A stretch of DNA of 64,000 nucleotides, taken from positions 1-64,000 of the forward strand of contig NZ_PHSN01000005.1 in NCBI RefSeq assembly GCF_002871005.1. The letters are read 5' to 3'. A model generated the notes under the pieces. The model searched no databases, was not told where the DNA came from, and saw nothing but the letters and a program-made list of their open reading frames with translations. Shown piece after piece: positions 44,918 to 56,367 of the stretch (positions are counted from its first letter, which is position 1; each line of letters starts with the position of its first letter). The translations under genes were made by a program, and so were the position numbers. The stretch comes from Acidimangrovimonas sediminis. GTDB lineage: Bacteria > Pseudomonadota > Alphaproteobacteria > Rhodobacterales > Rhodobacteraceae.

Positions 44918-45940
44918 ATGCGGTTCGGCCCGGTGCCGGTGGCCGAGGCGGCGGGCGGGATCCTCGCGCATTCCACGCCGCTGGGCCGGCGCAAGCTGAA
45001 GAAGGGGCATGTGCTGGAGGCGTCCGAGGTGGCGGCGCTGGCGGCCGAGGGGGTGACGGAGCTGACCGTCGCCCGTCTCGACCCTGGCGACGTGACCGAG
45101 GATGTCGCGGCCGCACGTCTGGCCGCGGCGCTGGTGCCTGACCCGAAGGCGGCTGGGCTCACGCTGTCGGCGGCCTTCACCGGGCGGGTGAACGTCAAGG
45201 CGGCGCGCCCGGGCCTCGTGCGGCTGGATCCGCAGGCGGTCGCCGCGCTGAACCTGATCGACCCCGCGGTGACCCTTGCCACGCTGGCGCCCTTGACGCG
45301 GGTGGCCGAGGGGACGCTGGTCGCGACCGTCAAGATCATCACCTACGCCGTGCCGGGAGAGACCCTCGCGCGGGCCGAGGCGGCGGCGGGCGGGGCGCTG
45401 TCGCTGCATCAGGTCACGCGCAGGACGGCAGGCTTGCTGCTGAGCGAATTGCCCGGGCAGGATCCGAAGATCAGCGCCAAGGCGCGGCGGGTCACCGGGC
45501 AACGGCTGAAGGCGCTGGGGGTGGAGCTTGCCGATGTCGCGGCCTGCCCGCACGCGGCGGCGCCCATGGCCGAGGCTCTGGCAGGGCTCGGGGGCGAGAT
45601 GCTGCTGATCCTCACCGCCTCGGCGACGTCGGACGCGCATGACACCGGGCCCGAGGCCTTGGTGCGGGCGGGGGGCACGCTTGAGCGGTTCGGGATGCCG
45701 GTCGATCCGGGGAACCTTCTGTTCACCGGTCGTCTGCCCGGCCCCGAGGGCGCGCGCCCGGTGATCGGCCTGCCGGGCTGTGCCCGTTCGCCCGCGCTGA
45801 ACGGCGCCGACTGGGTGCTGGAGCGCACGGCTTGCGGCCTCGACCCAACGCCCGACGAGATCGCGGCGATGGGGGTCGGGGGGCTTCTCAAGGAGATCCC
45901 CCAGCGGCCCCAGCCGCGGGAGCGGGCCAAGGCGGAGTGA
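44918..45940 (+). CDS. Molybdopterin-binding protein (MoaB/Mog-fold)
   Basis: Protein of 340 residues. The N-terminal part MRFGPVPVAEAAGGILAHS, with GRRKLKKGHVLEASEVAALA, is the pattern of molybdopterin-binding proteins found beside CO-dehydrogenase-like genes. The later GGEMLLILTASATSDAHDTGPEAL and VIGLPGCARSPALNGADWVLER resemble the MoeA/MogA pterin-binding fold. The nucleotidyltransferase (MocA) domain sometimes fused to this module is missing. It probably handles the cofactor for the downstream enzyme. It starts 3 bases after the XdhC-like gene. Confidence 0.85.
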   Translation: MRFGPVPVAEAAGGILAHSTPLGRRKLKKGHVLEASEVAALAAEGVTELTVARLDPGDVTEDVAAARLAAALVPDPKAAGLTLSAAFTGRVNVKAARPGLVRLDPQAVAALNLIDPAVTLATLAPLTRVAEGTLVATVKIITYAVPGETLARAEAAAGGALSLHQVTRRTAGLLLSELPGQDPKISAKARRVTGQRLKALGVELADVAACPHAAAPMAEALAGLGGEMLLILTASATSDAHDTGPEALVRAGGTLERFGMPVDPGNLLFTGRLPGPEGARPVIGLPGCARSPALNGADWVLERTACGLDPTPDEIAAMGVGGLLKEIPQRPQPRERAKAE

Positions 45941-46358
45941 GCGCGTGTCAGGCGGGGGCGGCGGGGGCGCACGTCCCGGTCGCGCGCCGCGAAGGCGCGT
46001 CCAGCCCGGTGCGCGGCTGCCCCGGAGGCCGCGGGGCGCGCGCCTGCCCGTACCGGCAGTCAGGCGCTCTGGTCGACGACGCTCGCCGCTCGCGCGGCGC
46101 GCGGATGTGGCCGGGATAAAGCGCCCATCTCTGAGGCTGGCCGCACCACCGCACGGACAGGCGCACGCCCTGCTTGCGGTGGGCCGGGTTTGCTCTGCCG
46201 CGGCGCTGGTTCGAAGCACCCTTGTCAGAGGCCGACAGCGGCCATCCCGCGGGCGGGCGGGCGCCCCGCTTGCAGACACCGAGATTCCCTGTTTGCGAAC
46301 TGCGGCCTGCGTGATTTACTCCCCTTGAGTCAGCCAGTTTTTTCCGTGGGAGGAGAAC
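45941..46358. other. 418-base gap before coxS
   Basis: No gene is supported. The last 60 bases are A/T-richer (GTGATTTACTCCCC, CCAGTTTTTTCC) and probably hold a second promoter for coxSLM. GGGAGGAGAAC is the ribosome site. The first 350 bases are very G/C-rich with no recognisable element. Confidence 0.4.
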
Positions 46359-46844
46359 ATGCCAAAAGTTTCCATGAACGTGAACGGAAAGGCCGTGTCC
46401 GGCGAGGTGGAAGGCCGCACGCTGCTGGTCGAATTCCTGCGCGAGACGCTGGGCCTGACCGGCACGCATGTCGGCTGCGACACCTCGCAATGCGGCGCCT
46501 GTACCGTCCATATCGGCGGCAAGTCGATCAAGTCCTGCTCGACCTTCGCGCTCGATTGCGAGGGGGCCGAGGTCACGACGATCGAGGGGATGGCCAATGC
46601 CGACGGCAGCCTTTCGACCATGCAGCAGGCGTTCCAGGACCACCACGGCCTGCAATGCGGCTTCTGCACGCCGGGCATGGTGATGGCCGCGACCGCCCTT
46701 TTGAAGGAAAACCCCAAGCCCTCGGAAGCCGAGGTGCGCCACTACCTGCAGGGCAACATCTGCCGCTGCACCGGGTATCACAACATCGTCAAGGCGATCC
46801 TCGCGGCCAGCGGCCAGGACGTCTCGGCCATCGCCGCGGAGTGA
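46359..46844 (+). CDS. coxS: Molybdenum hydroxylase small Fe-S subunit, CoxS type
   Basis: Two-cluster [2Fe-2S] protein of 161 residues carrying electrons from the molybdenum site to FAD. The plant-ferredoxin-like cluster is ligated by Cys40, Cys45, Cys48 and Cys60 ([15 protein letters not shown]). The second cluster is ligated by Cys100, Cys103, Cys135 and Cys137 ([14 protein letters not shown]). Length and motifs are standard. A strong GGGAGGAG site precedes the ATG. First of a small-large-medium gene order. Confidence 0.95.
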   Translation: MPKVSMNVNGKAVSGEVEGRTLLVEFLRETLGLTGTHVGCDTSQCGACTVHIGGKSIKSCSTFALDCEGAEVTTIEGMANADGSLSTMQQAFQDHHGLQCGFCTPGMVMAATALLKENPKPSEAEVRHYLQGNICRCTGYHNIVKAILAASGQDVSAIAAE

Positions 46845-46916
46845 TCGCCGCGGACTGAGGGAGTTTCACCAGGAATTTGCCCGGCGGGAGGATGGCCGGG
46901 CGTCAGGGAGGACATC

Positions 46917-49277
46917 ATGCCTAAGGACGGACAGATCGGCCCCGCCACGAAACGGCGCGAGGACGTGCGGTTTCTCACCGGCAAGGGGCGCTATACCGAC
47001 GACATCAACCTGCGCGGCCAGGCGCATGCCTATTTCCTGCGCTCACAGGTGGCGCATGGCAAGATCAACGGCATCGACACCGCGGCCGCCGCGGCGATGC
47101 CCGGGGTGATCCGGATCTTCACCGGCAAGGATTTCGAGGGGATCGGCGGTCTGCCCTGCGGCTGGCAGGTGACCGACAAGCATGGCAAACCGATGCTGGA
47201 ACCCGGGCACCCGGTGCTGGCCCAGGGCAAGGTGCGCCACGTCGGCGACCCGATCGCCGTGGTGGTGGCCGAGACCGAGGCGCAGGCCCGCGACGCCGCC
47301 GAGGCGATCGAGGTCGACCTCGAGGAACTGCCCGCGGTGATGGACATGAAGGCCGCGGTTCAGGGCGGCACGCTGGTGCATGACGATATCGGGTCGAACC
47401 TTTGCTACGACTGGGGCTTTGTCGAGGAGAACAAGGCCGCGGTGGACGAGGCCTTTGCCAAGGCCCACCATGTCACCACGTTGGAACTGGTGAACCAGCG
47501 CCTCGTCGCCAACCCGATGGAGCCGCGGGTGGCGGTGGGCGATTACGACCAGACGATGGATCACCACACGCTTTACACCACCTCGCAGAACCCGCATGTG
47601 ATCCGTCTGCTGATGGGCGCCTTCGTCCTTGGCATCCCCGAGCACAAGCTGCGGGTCGTGGCGCCCGATGTGGGCGGCGGCTTCGGGTCGAAGATCTTCC
47701 ATTACGCGGAAGAGGCATTCGTCACCTTCGCGGCCAAGGCGATCAACCGCCCGGTGAAGTGGACGTCGAGCCGGTCCGAGGCCTTCATGTCCGACGCCCA
47801 CGGCCGCGACCACGTGTCCAAGATCGAACTGGCGCTGGATGCCGAGGGCCATTTCCAGGCGCTGCGCACCGAGACCTACGCCAATATGGGCGCCTACCTG
47901 TCGACCTTCGCCCCCTCGGTGCCCACATGGCTGCACGGCACGCTGATGGCGGGGAACTACAAGACGCCGCTGATCTACGTGAACGTGAAGGCGGTCTTCA
48001 CCAACACCGTGCCGGTCGATGCCTACCGTGGCGCGGGCCGGCCCGAGGCGACCTATCAGCTGGAGCGCGTGGTCGACAAGGCGGCGCGCGAGATGGGCAT
48101 CGACCCGATCGAGTTGCGCCGCAAGAACTTCGTGACCGAATTCCCCTATGCCACTCCGGTCGCCGTGGAATACGACACCGGCGATTACGTGGCGACGATG
48201 GACAAGCTTGAGGAGATGGCCGACATCAAGGGGTTCCCCGCCCGGCTGGAGGCGTCGAAGAAGAAGGGCAAGCTGCGCGGCCTCGGGATCAACTGCTATA
48301 TCGAGGCCTGCGGCATTGCGCCCTCGCACCTTGTCGGTCAGCTGGGCGCCCGCGCGGGCCTTTACGAAAGCGCGACGGTCCGGGTGAACGCCACCGGCTC
48401 GATCTCGGTCATGACCGGGTCGCACAGCCACGGGCAGGGCCACGAGACGGCCTTTCCCCAGGTGGTGGCCGACATGATCGGCATCGACGCCAGCCAGATC
48501 GAGATCGTCCATGGCGACACCGCCAACACGCCGATGGGCATGGGCACCTACGGCTCGCGCTCGCTGGCCGTGGGGGGCTCTGCCATCGTGCGGGCCACGA
48601 ACAAGATCATCTCGAAGGCGAAGAAGATCGCGGCGCATCTGCTCGAGGCCTCGGAAGGGGATATCGAGCTGAAGGACGGCAAGTTCTCGGTCGCGGGCAC
48701 TGACAAGTCGGTGGATTGGGCCGGCGTCACGCTGGCCGCCTACGTGCCGCACAACTATCCGCTTGAAAGCCTCGAGCCGGGGCTGGAGGAGACGGCGTTC
48801 TACGATCCGGCGAACTTCACCTACCCCTCGGGCGCCTATGCCTGCGAGGTGGAGGTCGATCCCGAGACGGGCAAGGTGACGATCGAGAGCTTTGCCGCCG
48901 CCGACGATTTCGGCAACATCGTCAACCCGATGATCGTCGACGGCCAGGTGCATGGCGGGATCGGGCAGGGGATCGGCCAGGCGCTGCTGGAAAACACCGT
49001 CTACGACGAGAACGGCCAGCTTCTGTCCGCAAGCTACATGGATTACGCCATGCCGCGGGCCAATGACGTGCCGTTCTACAAGGTGGACCACTCGTGTCAG
49101 ACGCCCTGCACACACAACCCGTTGGGGGTGAAGGGCTGCGGCGAGGCCGGCGCCATCGGCACCCCGCCCGCGGTGGTGAACGCGGTGCTGGACGCGCTGA
49201 ACCGCGCGGGCCACGACGTTGCCCATATCGACATGCCGATGAGCCCCGCCCGGGTCTGGGCGGCGATGCAGAAGTAA
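46917..49277 (+). CDS. coxL: Molybdenum hydroxylase large subunit, form II CoxL type
   Basis: Catalytic subunit of 786 residues binding molybdopterin cytosine dinucleotide. It opens [24 protein letters not shown]. The active-site loop is AYRGAGR (369-375), the form II signature. The true CO-oxidising form I has AYxCSFR with a Cys for the Cu-S-Mo site, so CO oxidation is not expected. Other marks are [20 protein letters not shown], and [12 protein letters not shown] with the catalytic glutamate. The substrate is unknown, likely an aldehyde, purine or other small carbonyl/heterocycle. Confidence 0.93.
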   Translation: MPKDGQIGPATKRREDVRFLTGKGRYTDDINLRGQAHAYFLRSQVAHGKINGIDTAAAAAMPGVIRIFTGKDFEGIGGLPCGWQVTDKHGKPMLEPGHPVLAQGKVRHVGDPIAVVVAETEAQARDAAEAIEVDLEELPAVMDMKAAVQGGTLVHDDIGSNLCYDWGFVEENKAAVDEAFAKAHHVTTLELVNQRLVANPMEPRVAVGDYDQTMDHHTLYTTSQNPHVIRLLMGAFVLGIPEHKLRVVAPDVGGGFGSKIFHYAEEAFVTFAAKAINRPVKWTSSRSEAFMSDAHGRDHVSKIELALDAEGHFQALRTETYANMGAYLSTFAPSVPTWLHGTLMAGNYKTPLIYVNVKAVFTNTVPVDAYRGAGRPEATYQLERVVDKAAREMGIDPIELRRKNFVTEFPYATPVAVEYDTGDYVATMDKLEEMADIKGFPARLEASKKKGKLRGLGINCYIEACGIAPSHLVGQLGARAGLYESATVRVNATGSISVMTGSHSHGQGHETAFPQVVADMIGIDASQIEIVHGDTANTPMGMGTYGSRSLAVGGSAIVRATNKIISKAKKIAAHLLEASEGDIELKDGKFSVAGTDKSVDWAGVTLAAYVPHNYPLESLEPGLEETAFYDPANFTYPSGAYACEVEVDPETGKVTIESFAAADDFGNIVNPMIVDGQVHGGIGQGIGQALLENTVYDENGQLLSASYMDYAMPRANDVPFYKVDHSCQTPCTHNPLGVKGCGEAGAIGTPPAVVNAVLDALNRAGHDVAHIDMPMSPARVWAAMQK

Positions 49278-49288
49278 GGAGACGCGCC

Positions 49289-50077
49289 ATGTACGCATTC
49301 GAATTCGAACGGCCGAAAACGGTCGAGGACGCTGTCGCGGCGCTCAAGTCCGACGAGGCGCAGGCGCTGGGGGGCGGGCAGACCCTGATCCCCACGCTGA
49401 AAAGCCGCCTCGCCGCGCCCGCGAAACTGGTGAGCCTGCAGGGCATCGACACGATGAAATTCGTGAAGGCCGAGGGCGGGGTGCTGTCGGTCGGTGGCGG
49501 CACGCCGCATGCCGTGGTCGCGGCCGAGGCCGCGAAGTCCTACCCCGGGCTGGCGGCGCTGGCGGGCAACATCGGCGACCCCTCGGTGCGCAACAAGGGG
49601 ACGGTGGGCGGCAGCCTTGCCAATAACGACCCCTCGGCCTGCTACCCCTCGGCGGCGCTTGCCTCGGGCGCGACCATCGTGACCGACCACCGCGAGATCG
49701 CGGCGGACGACTTCTTCGACGGGCTCTTCACCACGGCGCTGGAGGAGGGCGAGATCATCACCGAGGTGCGTTTCCCGATCCCGGAGGCCGCGAACTACCA
49801 GAAGTTCGAACAGCCGGCCTCGCGCTTCGCCCTCGTGGGGGTCTTCGTCGCGAAGTTCTCCGATGGTGTGCGGGTCGCGGTGACGGGGGCCTCGGGTGAC
49901 GGGGTGTTCCGCTGGACCGAGGCCGAGGAAGCACTGTCGAAAAGCTTCACGCCCGAGGCGCTCAAGGAACTGACGGTCGACGACAGCGACATGATCGAGG
50001 ATCTGCACGGCTCGGCCGCCTATCGCGCACATCTGGTCAAGGTGATGACCGGGCGCGCGGTGGCCGCGGCGGGTTAG
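49289..50077 (+). CDS. coxM: Molybdenum hydroxylase FAD subunit, CoxM type
   Basis: FAD-binding medium subunit of 262 residues passing electrons on to the final acceptor. FAD-site motifs are ALGGGQTLIPTLKSRL (30-45) and GNIGDPSVRNKGTVGGSLAN with DPSA, followed by the CO dehydrogenase flavoprotein C-terminal domain. AAGGAGACGC precedes the ATG at 49289, 11 bases after the coxL stop. The protein is at the short end for the family but complete. Twin palindromes follow its stop after 3 bases. Confidence 0.93.
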   Translation: MYAFEFERPKTVEDAVAALKSDEAQALGGGQTLIPTLKSRLAAPAKLVSLQGIDTMKFVKAEGGVLSVGGGTPHAVVAAEAAKSYPGLAALAGNIGDPSVRNKGTVGGSLANNDPSACYPSAALASGATIVTDHREIAADDFFDGLFTTALEEGEIITEVRFPIPEAANYQKFEQPASRFALVGVFVAKFSDGVRVAVTGASGDGVFRWTEAEEALSKSFTPEALKELTVDDSDMIEDLHGSAAYRAHLVKVMTGRAVAAAG

Positions 50078-50080
50078 GCA

Positions 50081-50124
50081 CAAAACTCTTCGAAGAGTTT
50101 TGCAAATTCCTTCGAAGGAATTTG
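50081..50124. repeat. Two abutting perfect 22-bp palindromes
   Basis: Arm CAAAACTCTTC with its complement (50081-50102) directly followed by arm CAAATTCCTTC with its complement (50103-50124). Both are centred on TTCGAA and share the frame CAAA..C.TTC. They begin 3 bases after the coxM stop. As RNA each gives an 11-bp stem, so the pair may terminate or stabilise the coxSLM message. As DNA they look like tandem dimer sites. Confidence 0.85.
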
Positions 50125-50136
50125 TCTGGTGGCGCT

Positions 50137-50182
50137 CCGGGGGGAAACCTTCGGGGCGTTTCCGTTGGCGGGGCGGTTGCCG
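50137..50182 (+). repeat. Plus-strand arm of an inverted repeat flanking the NUDIX gene
   Basis: Contains GGGGCGTTTCCGTTGGCGGGG preceded by a GGGGGGAAACC block and followed by a GTTGC word. A closely similar stretch lies in reverse orientation at 50694-50738, on the other side of the NUDIX gene. Right after it is an 11-C tract (50185-50195). Confidence 0.65.
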
Positions 50183-50211
50183 AACCCCCCCCCCCGGGGT
50201 CCGAGCGCCGG

Positions 50212-50664
50212 TCAGCGCGCGGCGAGATGCGCCTTGAGCCCGTCCGGGAACAGCCGGATCCGGCCGGGCTGGTCAAGGCTGTCGGGCGCGTACCAGCCCG
50301 CGTGGCAGGGGGTGCCCTCGTCTTCGTGAAAGGCGATGCGCTCCACCCCGTCAAAGGCGCCCTCGGGAAAGGCCACGTCGAACAGTGCGAGGATCTCGTG
50401 CCCGGGCGCGCCCTCGTGCCGATACAGGTTCTCAAGGAAGACCGGCGGGCCCAGCACCTCGATCGCGATGCCCAGCTCTTCCGCGAATTCGCGTCGCACG
50501 GCGGCCTCGGCGGTCTCGCCGAAATGCACCGTGCCGCCCAACGGGCGCACGCCTTTCACGCGGCCCGCGTCGTCGGGCACCTCGGCGGCAAGAAGCCGGT
50601 CCTCGCGCCAGTGAAGGCCGAGCGCCTTGAAGCGGATCTGCGGTGGGGGGCGCCAGCGTGTCAT
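50212..50664 (-). CDS. NUDIX hydrolase
   Basis: Protein of 150 residues that would hydrolyse a nucleoside-diphosphate-linked compound. The NUDIX box spans about 43-66 (GGTVHFGETAEAA, then RREFAEELGI), with the REFAEE core intact. The N-terminus MTRWRPPPQIRFKALGLHWR and the C-terminal RLFPDGLKAHL fit a short ADP-ribose/housekeeping type. Substrate unknown. The ATG at 50664 is used. An upstream open stretch covers only the acnA terminator. The gene sits between inverted copies of a repeat. Confidence 0.85.
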   Translation of the reverse strand: MTRWRPPPQIRFKALGLHWREDRLLAAEVPDDAGRVKGVRPLGGTVHFGETAEAAVRREFAEELGIAIEVLGPPVFLENLYRHEGAPGHEILALFDVAFPEGAFDGVERIAFHEDEGTPCHAGWYAPDSLDQPGRIRLFPDGLKAHLAAR

Positions 50665-50693
50665 GCCCCTTGCTAGGCCAGGGGCCGCACCGG

Positions 50694-50738
50694 GCGCAAC
50701 AGCCCCGCCAACGGAAAACGCCCCGGGGTTTCCCCCGG
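50694..50738 (-). repeat. Minus-strand arm of the inverted repeat flanking the NUDIX gene
   Basis: On the minus strand it reads CCGGGGGAAACC..., then GGGGCGTTTTCCGTTGGCGGGG, then a GTTGC word. This matches the copy at 50137-50182 with few differences. It overlaps the acnA terminator, so the repeat family may itself be a mobile or duplicated terminator unit. Confidence 0.65.
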
Positions 50739-50745
50739 GGCGTTT
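50716..50745 (-). terminator. Intrinsic terminator of acnA
   Basis: Perfect 13-base arms AAACGCCCCGGGG and CCCCGGGGCGTTT with loop TTTC, lying 22 bases after the acnA stop on the minus strand. The stem's own run of T (GCGTTTTCC on the minus strand) gives the U-tract. Confidence 0.85.
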
Positions 50746-50767
50746 CTGTCTCTGCCGTCGCTGGCGC

Positions 50768-53524
<2,757 letters not shown>

Positions 53525-53607
53525 GGCGGCCTCCTACGTGGATAAAGCTGGCTGTCCCTGCGTCCTCATGCCTCAAGGGGGCAGGGGGTGCAAGGGAATC
53601 GTGGGCT

Positions 53608-53625
53608 TTGTATACAGTTGTATGC
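53608..53625. promoter_or_regulatory. Direct TTGTAT repeats upstream of acnA
   Basis: TTGTATACAG-TTGTATGC: the word TTGTAT occurs at 53608 and 53618, one helical turn apart, and GTATAC is palindromic. It lies 84 bases from the acnA start and about 165 from the divergent DUF1223 gene, in an otherwise G/C-rich gap, and could be a regulator site or part of a promoter. Confidence 0.35.
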
Positions 53626-53787
53626 CGAAAAAGCCAGAGCGTATTTCCTCCGGCAACGGCGCCTCCCCTGCCAGATGTGGTGATGCACGAATGCGTCAGT
53701 TACAGCCGCTCGCAAAACCTTGATTGGTCGCGCGCGCGTAGGCTGATTACAAGCCGTGGCCACGAGGAGATATTAGAGATTGGTTTG

Positions 53788-54507
53788 ATGCGCGGTATTT
53801 CAGGCGCTGCCATCTGTCTGTGGCTGGCATTTTCCGGGGCCGCGCTCGCCGATCAGGCAGCGGCTCCCGCCCGGACGGTGGTGGTGGAACTCTACACCTC
53901 CCAGGGCTGTTCGTCGTGCCCCCCCGCGGATGAACTTCTGGGGCAGATCGCCAGGCATGATGGCGTGATCGCGCTGGGTTTTCACGTCGATTACTGGGAT
54001 TACATCGGCTGGAAGGACGAGTTCGGCTCGGCCGACTGGACCCTGCGGCAGAAGAATTACGCCCGTGCCGCGGGCAACCGCACGATCTACACACCGCAGA
54101 TGATCGTCGAGGGCGAGACCCGGGTCGTCGGCTACAAGCCGATGGAACTCGCCACGCTGATCCACAAGACCGGGGCGCAGCCCGCGCCGGCGACGCTGAC
54201 GCTGTCGCGCAAGGGCGCGACCCTGACGATCCGCGCCACGGCGGCAAAGCCCTTCGACAAGCCCGCCGACGTGCAACTGGTCCGCTACATCCCCGAACGT
54301 CGCGTCGCGATCCGGCGGGGCGAGAACGCGGGCCGCACCATGGATTACCACAACATCGTCACCGCGCTCGACGTGCTCGGCACCTGGGACGGGGCGCAAC
54401 CGTTCGAGGCGGAGGTGAAGCTTTCCGGCGACCAGCCCGGCGCGGTCCTGATCCAGGCGCCCGGCCCGGGCGAGATCTACGCCGCGGCCCGGGTCTCCGC
54501 CGAGTAG
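53788..54507 (+). CDS. DUF1223 thioredoxin-like secreted protein
   Basis: Protein of 239 residues. A signal peptide (about MRGISGAAICLWLAFSGAALA) precedes the DUF1223 signature VVVELYTSQGCSSCPPADELL, a thioredoxin-fold CxxC motif. HVDYWDYIGWKDEFGS and NRTIYTPQMIVEGE follow, with a beta-rich C-terminal half. Probably a periplasmic redox or metal-handling protein. The function is not established in the family. The ATG at 53788 is chosen because it gives the signal peptide. The frame is open another 60 codons upstream without resemblance. Confidence 0.88.
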   Translation: MRGISGAAICLWLAFSGAALADQAAAPARTVVVELYTSQGCSSCPPADELLGQIARHDGVIALGFHVDYWDYIGWKDEFGSADWTLRQKNYARAAGNRTIYTPQMIVEGETRVVGYKPMELATLIHKTGAQPAPATLTLSRKGATLTIRATAAKPFDKPADVQLVRYIPERRVAIRRGENAGRTMDYHNIVTALDVLGTWDGAQPFEAEVKLSGDQPGAVLIQAPGPGEIYAAARVSAE

Positions 54508-54581
54508 GGCGCCGGTCGGCGTCCTTCCCCGGGCTGCGCGCCGCAGCCGCCCTTCGCAACCGCGCCTTGCCGGTTTCGCAC

Positions 54582-55484
54582 TCAGCCGCCCTGTTCGCCG
54601 CGCGCGGCGGCGGCCCGCTTGGCGCGGCGCGCCTCCGCGCCCTCGCGGTGCCAGACGTAGATCCCGGCGCCGACGATCACCGCCCCGCCCGCGATCGTCC
54701 CGGCATCCGGCCATTCGGCAAAGAACAGCGCGCCCCAGAGCGCGGCATAGATGAGCTCGATATAGGCGAAGGGTGCGATCGCGCCGGCCTCCGACAGGCT
54801 GAAGGCCCGGATCAGGAAGAACTGCCCGCCCGAGCCCAGCACCGCGAGCGCGGCAAAGGCCCAGAGGTCTCCCGCCGCCACCGGACGCCAGACCCCAGGC
54901 AGGGCCAGGCTGGTCACCAGTGCCCCCAGCAGCGCGGTATAGAGCAGCGAGGTCCAGACACTCTCGGACTGTCCGACCCGGCGGGTGAAAAGGACATAGG
55001 CGGCATAGCAGAAGGCGGTGGCCAGCGGCAGCAGGGCCGAGGGGGCGAAGACGCTGCTGCCCGGCCGTATCACGATCAGCGCGCCGATCATGGCGGCGAC
55101 GATACCGGCGATCCGGCGCGGCCCGATCGTCTCGCCCAGGAACAGCGCGGCCCCGAGGGTGATCAGCAGCGGCGCCAGCTCCGCGATCGCCGTGGCATCG
55201 GCCAGCCCGACGTACCTGAGGCTGAGAAAGAAGAACCCCGTCGCACCCAGCTGCGCGATTGAGCGCAGCACCTGCAGGCCGGGATAGCGGGTGCGCAGCA
55301 CCGTCCGCAGCCGTGGCGCCAGTGCCAGCGCGACCACCGCGCATTGTCCGGTATAGCGCGCCCAGATCACCTGCCATGTCGGGTAGGCCCCGACCAGGTG
55401 CTTGGCCGTCGCGTCGAGCAGGGTGAACAGCAGCCCCGCCAGCAGCATCGCGGCGATGCCTTTCGTCGTGACTGCGGTTGACAT
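54582..55484 (-). CDS. EamA/RhaT-type membrane exporter
   Basis: Drug/metabolite transporter superfamily protein of 300 residues with ten hydrophobic segments in two EamA halves (for example AAMLLAGLLFTLLDATAKHL and GATGFFFLSLRYVGLADATA). It ends in a basic, cytoplasmic tail. The substrate is unknown. Such proteins often export amino acids or related metabolites. The ATG at 55484 follows CAGGAGAGAGGG. The gene is alone. Upstream lie the paired TATTT motif and 34-bp hairpin unit. Confidence 0.88.
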   Translation of the reverse strand: MSTAVTTKGIAAMLLAGLLFTLLDATAKHLVGAYPTWQVIWARYTGQCAVVALALAPRLRTVLRTRYPGLQVLRSIAQLGATGFFFLSLRYVGLADATAIAELAPLLITLGAALFLGETIGPRRIAGIVAAMIGALIVIRPGSSVFAPSALLPLATAFCYAAYVLFTRRVGQSESVWTSLLYTALLGALVTSLALPGVWRPVAAGDLWAFAALAVLGSGGQFFLIRAFSLSEAGAIAPFAYIELIYAALWGALFFAEWPDAGTIAGGAVIVGAGIYVWHREGAEARRAKRAAAARGEQGG

Positions 55485-55636
55485 GGATCCCTCTCTCCTG
55501 CGGCGAAAGGCGGACGCTAGGGGCGCGCACGGCGAAAGGCAAGCCGCCCGTTCCGGCGCCTCCTCTCGCGCGATCGGGCTTCCGCCGCGCCATGCCAAGG
55601 GCAGATCGTCGGCCACAAGCCGGCGCGGATGCTTTC

Positions 55637-55703
55637 CCACTTTCTGCTCGAAAATATCCCACGGGGGTGCGGGGGTGTGAAACCCCCGCGGATGCGGTGG
55701 GTG
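55637..55703 (-). repeat. Second copy of the TATTTT motif plus one 34-bp hairpin unit
   Basis: The minus-strand word GGATATTTTCGAGCAGAAAG plus TGG (55637-55660) repeats the one at 24500-24523. Immediately beside it, GCGGGGG-TGTGAAA-CCCCCGC and GATGCGGTGGGT (55669-55703) form one copy of the 34-bp unit present four times at 24567. It lies about 150 bases upstream of the EamA gene. Confidence 0.8.
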
Positions 55704-55810
55704 CGGGGCTCCCCTGATGGATGCAGCGCGGGCGCCGATCCTGCCTCTCCACCGCGACACACCGCTCGGCCCTCCCCTGTCTTCCCCATCCTTCCCGCCA
55801 TCTTGCCGCC

Positions 55811-55863
55811 GCCCCGCCTTGCATGGCCGCCCCGCCTTGCATGGCCGCCCCGCCTTGCATGGG
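55811..55863. repeat. Three tandem 18-bp repeats
   Basis: GCCCCGCCTTGCATGGCC occurs at 55811 and 55829 and, ending TGGG, at 55847. The array lies about 45 bases before the start of the iorA-like gene, in its probable promoter region. Confidence 0.8.
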
Positions 55864-55905
55864 CGCACTGCCGCGTTACGCTGCCCTGAACGAGGGAGGG
55901 ATGCG

Positions 55906-56364
55906 ATGCGACTGATCGTCAACGGCACGACGCACGAGGTCGACGCGGAAGACCGGATGCCGCTCCTGTGGGTTCTGCGCGACATCCTCGGTCTGCACGG
56001 CACCAAGTACGGCTGCGGCATCGCGCAATGCGGCGCCTGCACGGTCTGGCTGGGGGGCGAGGCCGTGCGGTCCTGCCAGACCGCGCTTGGCGATGTCGAC
56101 CAGCCGGTGACGACGATCGAGGGGCTCGGCGCACCCGGCGCGCTGCATGCGGTCCAGCAGGCCTGGGTGACGCATCAGGTGGCGCAATGCGGCTATTGCC
56201 AGTCGGGGCAGATCATGCAGGCGGCGGCGCTGCTGGCCGCCACGCCCGCCCCGACGGATTCCGAGATCGACGATGCGATGCAGGGCAACCTCTGCCGCTG
56301 CGGTACCTATCCGCGGATCCGCGCGGCGATCCATGCCGCGGCCGCGAAGCTGAAGGAGGGGTGA
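55906..56364 (+). CDS. iorA: Molybdenum hydroxylase Fe-S subunit, IorA type
   Basis: Two-cluster [2Fe-2S] subunit of 152 residues. Ligands: Cys37, Cys42, Cys45 and Cys57 ([15 protein letters not shown]), and Cys95, Cys98, Cys130 and Cys132 ([15 protein letters not shown]). The CGYCQSG and CRCGTYPRI forms are those of isoquinoline 1-oxidoreductase alpha subunits rather than CoxS. GAGGGAGGG precedes the ATG at 55906. An ATG 5 bases earlier is in another frame. It is 3 bases from the large-subunit gene. Confidence 0.9.
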   Translation: MRLIVNGTTHEVDAEDRMPLLWVLRDILGLHGTKYGCGIAQCGACTVWLGGEAVRSCQTALGDVDQPVTTIEGLGAPGALHAVQQAWVTHQVAQCGYCQSGQIMQAAALLAATPAPTDSEIDDAMQGNLCRCGTYPRIRAAIHAAAAKLKEG

Positions 56365-56367
56365 ACC

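Noticed and set aside
46359-50077. Aerobic CO dehydrogenase for CO oxidation
   Set aside because: The large subunit has the form II loop AYRGAGR, not the Cys-containing form I AYxCSFR needed for the Cu-Mo site.
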